Source: Halococcoides cellulosivorans (lineage in GTDB: Archaea > Halobacteriota > Halobacteria > Halobacteriales > Haloarculaceae). Taken from it: a DNA stretch of 64,000 nucleotides. Location of the stretch: the NCBI RefSeq assembly GCF_003058365.1, contig NZ_CP028858.1:1240001-1304000 (forward strand), in the 5' to 3' direction. Position 1 is the stretch's first letter; every line of letters starts with the position of its first letter. The notes under the pieces are model-generated. The model saw only the letters and a list, made by a program, of their open reading frames with translations. It searched no databases and had not been told where the DNA came from. Both the position numbers and the translations under genes were made by a program. This document shows, piece after piece, positions 1 to 8,848 of the stretch.

Positions 1-1523
1 AGCGGACCATCGCCGCGGAGATCCTCAAGGAGATTCGCGCTCGGTTGGGCTTCATGACCGAGGTCGGCCTGGAGTATCTCACGCTCGATCGTGAGGCCTC
101 GACGCTGTCGGGCGGGGAGAGCCAGCGGATCCGCCTGGCGACCCAGATCGGGTCCGGCCTCGTGGGCGTGCTCTACGTTCTCGACGAGCCCTCGATCGGG
201 CTTCACCGCCGGGACAACGAGCGCCTGTTGAACACGCTCGAAGAACTGCGCGACCTGGGGAACACCCTGCTCGTCGTCGAACACGACACTGCGACGATCC
301 GCCGGGCCGACCGTGTCGTCGACATGGGGCCCGGCCCGGGTCGGCGCGGCGGGCGCGTCGTCGCGAACGGATCGATCGAGGAGGTGATCGACACCGACGA
401 GTCGATCACGGGCGACTATCTCGCGGGGCGGCGGACGATCGACGTTCCCGACGAGCGTCGCGATCCCGATGGGACGCTCACGATCCGGGGCGCGCGCCAG
501 CACAACCTCGGGGACCTCGACGTCGAGATTCCGCTCGGGACGTTCACCGCGATCACGGGTGTCTCGGGGTCGGGCAAGTCGACGTTGATGCACGACATTC
601 TCTACAAGGGGCTCGTCCGGCGGATGAACGACACCGACGTGAACCCGGGTGACCACGACGCCATCGACGGCATCGAGAACATCGAGACCGTCCGGCTGAT
701 CGATCAGTCCCCGATCGGGCGGACGCCGCGATCGAACCCCGCGACCTACACCAACGTCTTCGATCACGTCCGCGAGTTGTTCGCGGAGACCGACCTCGCG
801 AACCGGCGGGGCTACGACAAGGGTCGATTTTCCTTCAACGTCTCGGGCGGGCGGTGTGAGGCCTGCGGCGGGCAGGGCACCGTCACTATCGACATGAACT
901 TTCTCTCGGACGTGGAGGTGCTCTGCGAAGAGTGTGACGGGCGGCGATACAACGATGCGACCCTCGACGTCACCTTTCGCGAGAAGACGATCGCGGACGT
1001 CCTCGACATGGAGGTCAGCGAGGCGCTCGACTTCTTCGACTCGCACCCGGGCATTCGACGGCGTCTCCAACTCCTGGAGGACGTGGGCCTGGGCTACATG
1101 CGCCTGGGTCAGCCGTCGACGACGCTCTCGGGCGGGGAGGCCCAGCGGATCAAACTGGCAGAGGAACTCGGCAAGCGCGACACGGGTGAGACGCTCTATC
1201 TGCTCGACGAACCGACGACCGGCCTCCACCCCGAGGACGAGCGCAGACTCGTCGACGTGCTCCACCGCCTGGTCGACGACGGCAATACGGTGGTCGTGAT
1301 CGAGCACGAACTCGATCTGGTGAAAAACGCGGATCGCGTGATCGACCTCGGCCCGGAGGGCGGTGTCGACGGCGGTGACCTCGTCGCGCACGGCACGCCC
1401 GAAGCGGTCGCGCGCACGGAGGCGTCTCACACCGGGCGGTACCTGCGCGAGTTGCTCCCTCGGGTCGACCTCGACGGGCCCGCGGCGGACGATCGCGCAG
1501 CACCGCCGGCCGCCGACGACTGA
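1..1523 (+). CDS. uvrA: UvrABC excinuclease subunit A, 3' part (5' end outside window)
   Basis: This is the C-terminal half of UvrA, the dimeric ATPase that finds bulky DNA lesions and loads UvrB in nucleotide excision repair. The reading frame is open from base 3, so the gene begins upstream. What remains shows the first ABC signature ([12 protein letters not shown]) and Walker B/D-loop (LDEPSIGLH), then the second ATPase domain: Walker A (GVSGSGKST), the zinc module with CEAC and CEEC pairs, the second signature ([12 protein letters not shown]) and LDEPTTGLH. The protein ends in an acidic, Ala-rich tail, as is common in haloarchaea. The first Walker A lies outside the window. Family assignment is certain. 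Confidence 0.97.
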   Translation, partial: RTIAAEILKEIRARLGFMTEVGLEYLTLDREASTLSGGESQRIRLATQIGSGLVGVLYVLDEPSIGLHRRDNERLLNTLEELRDLGNTLLVVEHDTATIRRADRVVDMGPGPGRRGGRVVANGSIEEVIDTDESITGDYLAGRRTIDVPDERRDPDGTLTIRGARQHNLGDLDVEIPLGTFTAITGVSGSGKSTLMHDILYKGLVRRMNDTDVNPGDHDAIDGIENIETVRLIDQSPIGRTPRSNPATYTNVFDHVRELFAETDLANRRGYDKGRFSFNVSGGRCEACGGQGTVTIDMNFLSDVEVLCEECDGRRYNDATLDVTFREKTIADVLDMEVSEALDFFDSHPGIRRRLQLLEDVGLGYMRLGQPSTTLSGGEAQRIKLAEELGKRDTGETLYLLDEPTTGLHPEDERRLVDVLHRLVDDGNTVVVIEHELDLVKNADRVIDLGPEGGVDGGDLVAHGTPEAVARTEASHTGRYLRELLPRVDLDGPAADDRAAPPAADD

Positions 1524-1533
1524 TCGAGCGGCC

Positions 1534-1545
1534 CGAATATATTCG
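1534..1545. promoter_or_regulatory. 12-bp perfect palindrome CGAATATATTCG
   Basis: A perfect AT-centred palindrome sits 10 bp after the uvrA stop and about 38 bp before the next ATG. It could serve as a TATA element or operator for the following ORF. Nothing else in the window shows what binds it. Confidence 0.3.
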
Positions 1546-1582
1546 ACACAGGAGGGACTGGGGCAGTCCCGTCTGAGCACCC

Positions 1583-2065
1583 ATGTCGACAGCGTTGGAT
1601 GTAGACGGGACCGTCGATTCCGACGCGGTCGCCCGTCAGGTGTCCGCCCGTGCCGAATCGATCGAACGGACGCAGATCGATGTCGCGATGTCGAAACTCG
1701 ACGAACAGCATCGCGAAACGGCGGTCGCGTTCACGGATCCAGTCGTCGAAGACCTTCTCGACGGTCCGCTCGACGCTCCCCGGCTGAACAGACTCATCGG
1801 TACCGACTCTTTTTCCTCGATGTCCCTGTGCTCGGTGCCGAAAAGGGCCGGGCCCGATTCTCTCGCCGGCACGTCTGCCGAGTGGACGCCAGCACCCCAG
1901 ATTCTATATAGCGACATACACTTTATATACGCAATTTCGAACACAGTCGTGTGTCGTCATACCGTACAATCGAGCGCGACACTCGACAGAATCCGATTCT
2001 CGGACTGCCTTCTGAAGACTGATCGGGACTCCCGTTGGCCCATCGTCCGTACTACTCCCGAGTGA
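1583..2065 (+). CDS. Hypothetical protein with a HemA (glutamyl-tRNA reductase) C-terminal-domain-like N-terminus
   Basis: Residues about 20-70 (with the stretches ESIERTQIDVAMSKLDEQ and HRETAVAFTDPVVEDLL) look like the helical dimerisation domain at the C-terminus of glutamyl-tRNA reductase, where a helix ending in a 'SKL' type motif is followed by an R-E-x-x-x-x-x-D segment. The NADPH-binding and catalytic domains of HemA are absent. After about residue 75 the sequence no longer looks protein-like and crosses an AT-rich intergenic stretch, so the true coding part may be only about 1583-1810, or a frameshifted remnant. It lies alone between uvrA and a P-type ATPase. The similarity is judged by eye. 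It may be a decayed gene, a small regulatory homologue, or chance. Confidence 0.4.
   Translation: MSTALDVDGTVDSDAVARQVSARAESIERTQIDVAMSKLDEQHRETAVAFTDPVVEDLLDGPLDAPRLNRLIGTDSFSSMSLCSVPKRAGPDSLAGTSAEWTPAPQILYSDIHFIYAISNTVVCRHTVQSSATLDRIRFSDCLLKTDRDSRWPIVRTTPE
1907..1926 (+). repeat. Copy 1 of dispersed 20-bp motif
   Basis: Fits the consensus TATAGCKAYATNNNMTTKAT shared with copies at 4865, 6714 (minus) and 28215 (minus). This copy is followed by more A/T. It points toward the P-type ATPase, whose ATG is 190 bp downstream. It matches the copy near 28.2 kb at 23 of 26 positions when the six preceding bases are included. Function is unknown. Confidence 0.5.
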
Positions 2066-2116
2066 CGTCGACCCGACCACAGAGTTTTGGCGATCGCTTT
2101 CGATGCTCGACTGAAA

Positions 2117-4792
2117 ATGGAGAGAGCGTGGCACGCAGCAACCAGCGAGGAGACACTCGACGCTCTCTCGACGAGTCACGAGGGATTGAGCAGTGACGAA
2201 GCGGGGGATCGCCGCGACCGATACGGACCGAACACCATCGGAGAGGGCGACGTCATCAGTCCAGTCTGGATTTTCCTCCATCAGTTCTCGAGTCCCCTCA
2301 TCTACATCTTGATCGGGGCTTTCGGGGTCACGATCGCGATCGGCCATTACGCCGACGCGATCGTCATCGCACTCGTCCTCGTGATCAACGCCGTCATCGG
2401 GTTCGTCCAGGAATACCGCGCAGAAAACGCGATGGCAGCACTCGCGACACTCGTGTCTCCGAAAGCACGAGTCCGTAGAGCGGGGCGCGTGTCCAAAATC
2501 GACAGTGCGGAGCTGGTGCCCGGCGATGTCGTGTTGCTCGAATCCGGCGACATCGTCCCGGCAGACCTCAGATTACTGAACACGACCGAGTTACGACTCA
2601 ACACCGCGATCTTGACCGGAGAGTCCGCACCCGTCTCCCGTGCGACGGCCCCTGTCGACCCCGAGACGAGCGTCGTCGATCGGCAGAATATGGCGTACAT
2701 GGGGACCACCGTGTCCTCGGGCCGGGGCGTCGGTGTCGTGGTCGAGATTGGTGAGGACAGTCAGATCGGGACGATCGCCGGGCAGGTCAGAGCGACCGAG
2801 CGCGCACCGACGCCGCTCCAGACACGGATGCACCGATTCGGCAACCGGATCAGCGTCGCCGTCCTCGGCCTCGCGGTCGTCTTGATCGCCATCGGGCTCT
2901 GGCAGGCGATCCCACTCGCGGACGTCTTCTTGCTCGCGGTCGCCACCGCGGTCTCTGCGATACCCGAGGGGTTGCCGGTCGTCATGACGGTCGCACTCGC
3001 CGTTAGCGTTCGCCGGATGGCCGGGCGGAACGCGATCATCCGGCGGCTTCCCGCCGTCGAGACGCTGGGTTCGTGCAGCGTGATCGTCTCCGACAAGACC
3101 GGGACGATCACCGAGAACCGCATGGCGGTCCAACGGCTGTGGACCGCCGACGGCGTCGTCGACGTGGGTGCCGCCGAGGATCCGGACGGCGCTTTTCACC
3201 AGCGCGACGGACCCGTATCGATCGAGTCCGGATCACCGGTGTACGACACCTTACTCGCTGCGACGCTGGCGAACGAAGCGACGATCGACGAACGCGACGA
3301 CGGGTCGTTCGAACCGGTGGGTGACCCCACGGAAACCGCCCTTCTGGTGGTTGGCAGGAAAGCGGGTCTGGATCAGGACGAACTCCTGGAAGACGCCCCA
3401 CAGATCGGTCATCTCCCCTTCGAATCTGATCACCGATACACAGCGTCCGCACATCTCGTCGAAGGCGCCCCCGTCACATACGTCAAGGGGGCTCCCGAGC
3501 GCGTCGTCACGATGTGTGAGACCATCGAGACGGTCGACGGGCCCGAACCAATCGAAGAGCACGACGTCCTTGCGCACGCCGACGACCTCGCCGGCGACGG
3601 CCTCCGCGTCATCGGGATGGCTCGTGGCGACGGCGACCTGACGAGCGGCGAGCCAGAGGGGTTGACGTTTCTCGGGTTCGCGGGGATCATCGACCCGCCA
3701 CGCGAGGGCGTTCCCGAAGCGATCGACGCGTGCTATCGCGCTGGAATCGACGTCAAGATGGTCACCGGCGACCACGCAGCCACGGCGAAAGCCGTCTCCG
3801 AACAGGTCGGCATCGCGTCCGAACGTGTTCTCACTGGTGACGAAGTGGCCGCCCTCTCCGATGCGGAACTGACCGATCGTCTCAGGACGACGGCCGTCTT
3901 CGCTCGCATCGCTCCGGCACAGAAACACCGGATCGTCACGCTTCTACAGGCCGACGACGAGATCGTGGCCGTCACGGGCGATGGCGTCAACGACGCGCCG
4001 GCGCTGAAGGCCGCTCATATCGGGGCGGCGATGGGGATCACCGGCACGGACGTCGCGAAAGAAGCGAGTGAGATGATCCTCACCGACGACAACTTCGCGA
4101 CGATCTACGCCGCCGTCGAGGAAGGTCGCACCGTCTTCTCGAACATCCGGAAGGCGACGACGTTCCTCCTCGCGACCGGGGTCGCGCTCGTGCTCGCGAT
4201 CCTCGCCGCGTTCGGCCTCGCCGTCGGTGGTGTCATCCCGCGGGACGGGGCGGGCCTCTTTCCGCTATTGCTCGTCCCCGCACAGGCGCTGTGGTTGAAC
4301 GTCGTCAACAACGGCATCCAGGACGTCGCGCTGGGGTTCGAACCCGGCGAGCGCGAACAGTTCGAACGCCCACCGTACCGCCCCGACGCGGGGATACTGT
4401 CGCGCCAACTCCTCGAACGGACGATCGTCGTCGGCATCTGGCTCGCCGTCCTCGCACTCGCGGTCTTCTGGTACGAGTTCACGCTCGGGATGACGCTCGG
4501 CTACGCCCAGACGGCAGCGCTGACCACGATGGTCGTTTCGATGGCGCTGTTTCTCGGGACCTGTCGGTCCGAATCCCGATCTGTGTTCGAGAAGAGCCCG
4601 TTTTCGAATCCGCTCCTCGTCGGCGGGACGATCGCGGCACTCGCTGTCCACGGTATCGCTATTCACGCTGGCCCAACGCAACTCCTACTCGGGGTCGAAC
4701 CGATCGCTCTCGACACCTGGACCCGTATCCTCGTCATCACACCGACCGTCTTGGTCGTCGCAGAACTGCACAAACACTGGCGATCGGACTGA
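2117..4792 (+). CDS. P-type cation-transporting ATPase (P2/Ca-ATPase-like, HAD superfamily)
   Basis: An 891-residue ion pump of the cytoplasmic membrane. Visible motifs, in order, are the actuator loop TGES (about residue 167), the M4 motif IPEGLP (about 282), the phosphorylated Asp in DKTGT (Asp326), the nucleotide-binding region, and the hinge GDGVNDAP (about 621), followed by the C-terminal membrane helices. PEGLP in M4 places it with the P2 group (Ca2+, Na+/K+, H+/K+). In the M6 motif WLNVVNNG the position of the SERCA ligand Asp800 is Asn, and the M5 positions matching SERCA Asn768 and Glu771 appear to be Thr and Ala, so the transported ion cannot be assumed to be Ca2+. The ATG at 2117 is preferred to an upstream TTG because homologues begin shortly before the N-terminal cation-ATPase domain. 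It stands alone in an accessory stretch. Confidence 0.9.
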   Translation: MERAWHAATSEETLDALSTSHEGLSSDEAGDRRDRYGPNTIGEGDVISPVWIFLHQFSSPLIYILIGAFGVTIAIGHYADAIVIALVLVINAVIGFVQEYRAENAMAALATLVSPKARVRRAGRVSKIDSAELVPGDVVLLESGDIVPADLRLLNTTELRLNTAILTGESAPVSRATAPVDPETSVVDRQNMAYMGTTVSSGRGVGVVVEIGEDSQIGTIAGQVRATERAPTPLQTRMHRFGNRISVAVLGLAVVLIAIGLWQAIPLADVFLLAVATAVSAIPEGLPVVMTVALAVSVRRMAGRNAIIRRLPAVETLGSCSVIVSDKTGTITENRMAVQRLWTADGVVDVGAAEDPDGAFHQRDGPVSIESGSPVYDTLLAATLANEATIDERDDGSFEPVGDPTETALLVVGRKAGLDQDELLEDAPQIGHLPFESDHRYTASAHLVEGAPVTYVKGAPERVVTMCETIETVDGPEPIEEHDVLAHADDLAGDGLRVIGMARGDGDLTSGEPEGLTFLGFAGIIDPPREGVPEAIDACYRAGIDVKMVTGDHAATAKAVSEQVGIASERVLTGDEVAALSDAELTDRLRTTAVFARIAPAQKHRIVTLLQADDEIVAVTGDGVNDAPALKAAHIGAAMGITGTDVAKEASEMILTDDNFATIYAAVEEGRTVFSNIRKATTFLLATGVALVLAILAAFGLAVGGVIPRDGAGLFPLLLVPAQALWLNVVNNGIQDVALGFEPGEREQFERPPYRPDAGILSRQLLERTIVVGIWLAVLALAVFWYEFTLGMTLGYAQTAALTTMVVSMALFLGTCRSESRSVFEKSPFSNPLLVGGTIAALAVHGIAIHAGPTQLLLGVEPIALDTWTRILVITPTVLVVAELHKHWRSD

Positions 4793-5216
4793 GCGGCCCC
4801 GATATCGGTGTGGACAGCGCTTGTACCGTGGGTATCGACCCCACCGTCTGGCAACGCCGCTGTGTATAGCGATATATGATTGATCTATCGTGACTGGGCC
4901 CGCGATGAGGGTCGAACCGAGCGAGCCCATGTATCGAGTCGAGTCATCGGTCCGTGATGGCGAGAACGATGCTCACCATCGCGGGAATCGACGTGGTGAA
5001 TGGCCGATCGACCCGTTTTGACGCCATCCTGGAGGCCCGTCTTCGTCGTTCGAACCCCTGGGGTCACGTCCGGAAAACACCATCGCTCGGGAGAGGGCCA
5101 TCGACACGTTCGCGTGCCCGATGTGCCTGAGTGGCCGACGGTCGCAGTCCCCAATGGCCCCACTATACAGAATAAAAGCACTTATTTTGAGTATCGGGAC
5201 CAGTAAACTGCCTCTG
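4793..5216. other. Non-coding stretch after the P-type ATPase
   Basis: No credible gene is seen. The possible reading frames lack recognisable protein features and overlap on both strands. The only notable sequences are motif copy 2 and an AT-richer segment near 5160-5200 leading into the palindromes before the RHH/recombinase pair. Confidence 0.6.
4865..4884 (+). repeat. Copy 2 of dispersed 20-bp motif
   Basis: Shares TATAGCGATAT exactly with the inverted copy at 6714-6733. Together the two copies flank the RHH/recombinase pair as inverted repeats. It is in the same orientation as copy 1, so copies 1 and 2 flank the P-type ATPase as direct repeats. Confidence 0.5.
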
Positions 5217-5255
5217 AACGCAATCTATTTGCGTTTGTAGGCCCATATTATGGGC
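5217..5255. promoter_or_regulatory. Two adjacent palindromes upstream of the RHH/recombinase operon
   Basis: The first, 5217-5235, has 7-bp arms AACGCAA/TTGCGTT around a 5-base AT-rich centre. The second, 5241-5255, is GCCCATATTATGGGC, with perfect 7-bp arms and a 1-base centre. They lie 78-116 bp before the start of the RHH gene. Their size and symmetry suit an operator for the RHH dimer, or a core/arm site for the tyrosine recombinase. Either role is inference. Confidence 0.5.
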
Positions 5256-5332
5256 ACGATGGTACCACAAAAAAGGATACGAAATTGCGGTCGCCATCAC
5301 CACTCTCACCATCGCTCCGGAGGGATCTCTCG

Positions 5333-5686
5333 ATGAGTGACGCGGACAGCGTGGTGAAGACGTACATGCCCGAAGCGCAGAAAGACGAGTGGCGCGACCA
5401 CGCCGACGAACTGGACATGAGTCTCAGTGAGTTCGTCCGGACGATGGTCCAGGCCGGGCGGCGTGGCTTTCTCGACGACGTGGGGTCGACAGCCAAGAAC
5501 GATGGCCTCGACGAACGGGTTCTCGCGGCGCTCTCGGAGGAGCCACGGTCCTGGGACGAACTGCGAGACCACCTCGTTACCAGCGTCGAAGACGACCTCG
5601 AAGCGACGCTGACACGGCTTCAGGACGACAGTCGTGTGCGATACAGCGGCCGGGACGGAGGGTACACGATCGTCGATGACGCCTGA
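5333..5686 (+). CDS. Ribbon-helix-helix/winged-helix small protein (DUF5805-like) paired with a recombinase
   Basis: A 117-residue protein. Residues about 6-45 (VVKTYMPEAQKDEWRDHADE, then LDMSLSEFVRTMVQAGRRGF) read as a ribbon-helix-helix DNA-binding domain. The C-terminal 55 residues (LDERVLAALSEEPRSWDEL onward) look like a small winged helix. The ATG at 5333 is chosen because a strong Shine-Dalgarno-like GGAGGG (5319-5324) precedes it. The gene overlaps the recombinase start by 11 bp, implying one transcript and a joint role, probably as regulator or accessory factor of the recombinase. I recall such pairs being widespread in haloarchaea under the label DUF5805. That label was not checked by a search. 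Confidence 0.75.
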   Translation: MSDADSVVKTYMPEAQKDEWRDHADELDMSLSEFVRTMVQAGRRGFLDDVGSTAKNDGLDERVLAALSEEPRSWDELRDHLVTSVEDDLEATLTRLQDDSRVRYSGRDGGYTIVDDA

Positions 5687-6686
5687 GTTGGAGACCAAGG
5701 CGACACGATCGTACCTCGACGACCTCTCGGTGCAGGGCCGCAGCGATCGGACGATCGACGCGTATCGACGGGTGCTGGCGGACTACGAGGCGTTTCTGGA
5801 TCGCCGGCACTCGGCCCCCGACGAGGCGACCTATCGTGACTGTCTGCGCTGGGTCGACTCGATCCGGTCCGATCACGCCGAGAGCACGGTCGCCACCTAC
5901 GCCTCGTATCTCCACCGGTTTTACGCCTACATGACCTCGATCGGCGCATTCGACGACAACCCGATGTCGATGGTCGTCGAGGAGATGAGCGAATCGATCG
6001 ATAGCGATCCCACACGCCGCGATCTCTCGATCGAGGACATCCGGGCACTGGTCGCCCGGATCGACCATCCCCTGGAGGTCGCCGTCGTGATGACGTTGCT
6101 CAAGACGGGGATTCGCGCCGGAGAGCTGTGCAACCTCGATCAGCGCGACCTGGTCCTCGCGGACGACCCGCGCGATGTCACGGTCCGTGGCCAACTCGAA
6201 TCCCGCGAGGCGGCCCTGTACATCGATTCTCAGCCGTCTCGGGGAGCCACGACCAACGGCGAACGCCGCGACGAGTCCAACAAGCGCCAGCGAGACACGA
6301 TCATTCCCGTCGACGACGAACTAAGCGGTGTCCTCCGGCGCTGGCTGGCGATCCGGCCAGACCCGCGAACGGCGGCCCGCCCGCTCTTTACGCGGACTGG
6401 ATCGGGCTGGGGCACCCGCCTCCGTATCGAGACGGTCCACCGCATCGTGACCGATCACGCCGCTGCGATGGGGTGGTATCGCGACGGGGCGTCGGCGGGC
6501 GAGAACGTCACGCCACACTATTTCAGACACTTCTTCACGACGTATCTCCGGGATCGCACGGGTGATCGTGGGATCGTCCAGTATCTCCGGGGCGACGTCG
6601 CCCAGGACGTCCTCGACACTTACACGCACAACTGGGGCCAGCGGGTGCGTGAAGTGTATCTCGACGCGATCTATGCACTCGATTGA
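5676..6686 (+). CDS. Tyrosine-type site-specific recombinase/integrase (XerC/D-like)
   Basis: A 336-residue tyrosine recombinase. The N-terminal SAM-like core-binding domain (about residues 5-95, with SYLDDLSVQGRSDRTIDAYR) is followed by the catalytic domain. Visible catalytic residues are Arg147 (TGIRAGEL), His281 and Arg284 (HYFR) and the nucleophile Tyr316 (DTYTH). The usual GH box is replaced by RGD in LRGDVAQDV, as in related haloarchaeal enzymes. The chosen ATG overlaps the preceding RHH gene. No att site or phage genes adjoin it, so it may be a domesticated chromosomal recombinase or the core of a small element. Inverted copies of the 20-bp motif flank the pair. Confidence 0.9.
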   Translation: MTPELETKATRSYLDDLSVQGRSDRTIDAYRRVLADYEAFLDRRHSAPDEATYRDCLRWVDSIRSDHAESTVATYASYLHRFYAYMTSIGAFDDNPMSMVVEEMSESIDSDPTRRDLSIEDIRALVARIDHPLEVAVVMTLLKTGIRAGELCNLDQRDLVLADDPRDVTVRGQLESREAALYIDSQPSRGATTNGERRDESNKRQRDTIIPVDDELSGVLRRWLAIRPDPRTAARPLFTRTGSGWGTRLRIETVHRIVTDHAAAMGWYRDGASAGENVTPHYFRHFFTTYLRDRTGDRGIVQYLRGDVAQDVLDTYTHNWGQRVREVYLDAIYALD

Positions 6687-6713
6687 GGCGTTCTCCCGCC
6701 CGATACGGCAGTT

Positions 6714-6733
6714 ATAAATCGCATATCGCTATA
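6714..6733 (-). repeat. Copy 3 of dispersed 20-bp motif (inverted)
   Basis: On the minus strand it reads TATAGCGATAT followed by GCGATTTAT. It lies 28 bp after the recombinase stop and is inverted relative to copy 2. The two share GTATAGCGATAT plus further matching bases on each side. Confidence 0.5.
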
Positions 6734-6734
6734 C

Positions 6735-7052
6735 AAAAGCGACTATAGGCTGGCCGGGTGGGCCACTGATGCAGCCACACGCTGAGCCTACTGTGTGGGC
6801 GAGAGAATCCATCTCGACGAGGTCGGCGCCGTCTCCGAACAGATCTGCAAATCCGACGCGCGCCAGAAACGATACCAACTGAGCGACGGTGATCGGGAAC
6901 CCACGAATGCAGAGGCCTGGTCTCGGGAGGCCGAGAATCCACGAGTGATCGATCGACCGGGATTACCGCCGGCAACGACTTCACGTTCGTCAGCTACCCT
7001 GGCGAGGAGTTCGCTTCGAGGCCTCCTGGGTCCTCGGCCCGTCGGTTCGTAA
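6735..7052. other. Non-coding or decayed stretch before the TetR remnant
   Basis: No intact gene is seen. One plus-strand frame (about 6795-7052) has a somewhat protein-like stretch (including ENPRVIDRPGLPP) but no recognisable family. It may be part of the same decayed locus as the TetR remnant that follows. Confidence 0.4.
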
Positions 7053-7334
7053 CTTTGGACGATCCGAGGCGGAGTTCTCGGCTCCATATCAATCTCCCAG
7101 CCAGGCCTGTCGCAGTCTCTCGACCTCCACGTCGCTGATGGCCTGACTCGCACGGCGATCCGGCGTGGCATCGACACCGGAGCGTTTCGCGACGTGGACC
7201 CGGATCGCACAGCCCAGTTTCTGGTGACGATCGTGCTGAGCGGTCTGTTCCGCCGAGCGACGGCAGATACCGTCGATACCGAGGCCGTCAGGGCCGAAGT
7301 GGACGCGTACATCCAGTCGCGTCTCTTGGCGTAG
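7053..7334 (+). pseudogene. TetR/AcrR-family regulator, C-terminal remnant
   Basis: In one frame, ending at a TAG at 7332-7334, the sequence reads DGLTRTAIRRGIDTGAFRDV, then DPDRTAQFLVTIVLSGLFRR and a tail ending in DAYIQSRLLA. This is typical of the ligand-binding C-terminal domain of haloarchaeal TetR regulators (helices 8-9). No start codon or helix-turn-helix is found in the same frame. A neighbouring frame at about 7078-7115 reads FSAPYQSPSQACRSL, resembling the preceding helix, which suggests at least one frameshift. The N-terminal DNA-binding domain is lost. This is a relic and supports past gene decay in the uvrA-AAA interval. Confidence 0.65.
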
Positions 7335-7505
7335 AGCACGGTTCGACCCGATGGCCCGGTTGGGGTATGGTCACATATACCCTCTATCAGTTGAGAGCTT
7401 CGACGCGCTTAACCGCCCCGCGTGACTATTCTGGCGAGAATGAGCGGAGCCGTTGCGGTCATCGAATTCGTACTCACCGCCCACGCGTACAACGAGACCC
7501 CGAGT

Positions 7506-8762
7506 ATGGACCCGGACGACCTCCCCCCGGCCCACCGTGCGGTCTACTGGGACGGCGGCGAGATCGAACGTCCGCTGACCCCGAGCGTCGAGGGCGCTCG
7601 CGAGGCGACCGGCGTCGAACAGCCCTGGGAGACCGTCGCAGAGCTGATGTTTACCGACTACGACGACTTCAACGACGTGCTCTCCCTGACCGACGCCGAG
7701 ATGGCCGACGAGTGGCTTCTCGAACGCATCAGGGCCGACGACCTCCGAGCGAATCCGGTCCTCGCACGTCGGTACGAAGCGGAGTTCGACGCGATCGACT
7801 ACGAGGAGGTCCGCGATCAGGCGCGCCCGGCCCGGGCCGACCGCGTCTGGATCGATACGCTTCTCGAAGAGTACTTCGACGAGGAAGAAACCGAGGAGAT
7901 GCTCGATCTGGTGGACATCCGCGCGCCCGAAGAGGTCGATATCCGGATGGAGCATCTCGTCCTCACCGAAGACCAGGAAGACGAGATCAACAAGTTGGTC
8001 CAGGCGATCGAACATCGCGATTACCTCGCTCGCATCGGGTTGCGCGAGATCGGGAAACTCCTCTTCGTCGGCCCGCCGGGCACCGGGAAGACCTCGGTCG
8101 CCCGCGCGCTCGCCCACGAACTCGACCTCCCCTTCGTCGAAGTGAAGCTGTCGATGATCACCTCCCAGTATCTCGGTGAGACGGCCAAAAACGTCGAGAA
8201 GACCTTCGAGGTCGCCAAGCGCCTCTCGCCGTGTATCCTCTTCATGGACGAGTTCGACTTCGTCGCGAAGACCCGCTCCAGCGACGAACACGCCGCGATC
8301 AAACGAGCCGTGAACACCCTCCTCAAATCTATCGACGAGGTGAGCCTGATTCAAGATGAGGTCCTCCTGATCGGCGCGACCAACCATCCCGACCAGTTGG
8401 ACGCTGCGGCCTGGCGGCGCTTCGACGAGATCGTCAACTTCCCCAAGCCCGACCCCTCGATGCGCTCCGATATCCTCCGGATCGTCACGCGCGATATGGA
8501 GATCGACGACTTCGATCCGGACGCGCTGGCGAACGTCACCGAGGGACTGACCGGGAGCGACCTGCGACTCGTGCTCAGAGAGGCCGTCCTCGAAGCGCTC
8601 ACCGAGGATCGGACCACACTCACACAGGACGACCTCGAAGACGCCGTCGCGAACTTCGAAGAGCGTGACAACTTGAAGAACCTCGATATGATCGAGGGCG
8701 ATCACGACGCGCTCGTCGCCGGCGGGACGCCGGGCGAGCACGACCACGACCACGATCACTGA
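7506..8762 (+). CDS. AAA-family ATPase with N-terminal helical domain and His-rich tail
   Basis: A 418-residue single-AAA protein resembling proteasome-activating/Cdc48-type ATPases in its core but with a different N-terminus. About 150 acidic residues precede the AAA module, which has Walker A GPPGTGKTS (about residue 190), Walker B CILFMDEFDF, sensor 1 ATNHP and the arginine-finger segment WRRFDEIVNF. The C-terminus ends GEHDHDHDH, a possible metal-binding tail. In-frame GTG 7422 and ATG 7440 would add 22-28 residues. The ATG at 7506 is preferred because the extra residues do not look like a haloarchaeal N-terminus, but this is uncertain. It is transcribed alone. The substrate is unknown. 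Confidence 0.8.
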   Translation: MDPDDLPPAHRAVYWDGGEIERPLTPSVEGAREATGVEQPWETVAELMFTDYDDFNDVLSLTDAEMADEWLLERIRADDLRANPVLARRYEAEFDAIDYEEVRDQARPARADRVWIDTLLEEYFDEEETEEMLDLVDIRAPEEVDIRMEHLVLTEDQEDEINKLVQAIEHRDYLARIGLREIGKLLFVGPPGTGKTSVARALAHELDLPFVEVKLSMITSQYLGETAKNVEKTFEVAKRLSPCILFMDEFDFVAKTRSSDEHAAIKRAVNTLLKSIDEVSLIQDEVLLIGATNHPDQLDAAAWRRFDEIVNFPKPDPSMRSDILRIVTRDMEIDDFDPDALANVTEGLTGSDLRLVLREAVLEALTEDRTTLTQDDLEDAVANFEERDNLKNLDMIEGDHDALVAGGTPGEHDHDHDH

Positions 8763-8848
8763 TCGACGGCGATCTGTCCGGTCGCCAGCGTCCACCGACC
8801 CACCAGACCGGCGGACCATTTATGGGCCGTCGCTGGCAACACGGAGGT

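Noticed and set aside
1904-2347. Minus-strand frame of 147 codons starting MADRDRDPESPD
   Set aside because: It overlaps the start of the P-type ATPase and a non-coding region and has no protein features beyond antisense composition.
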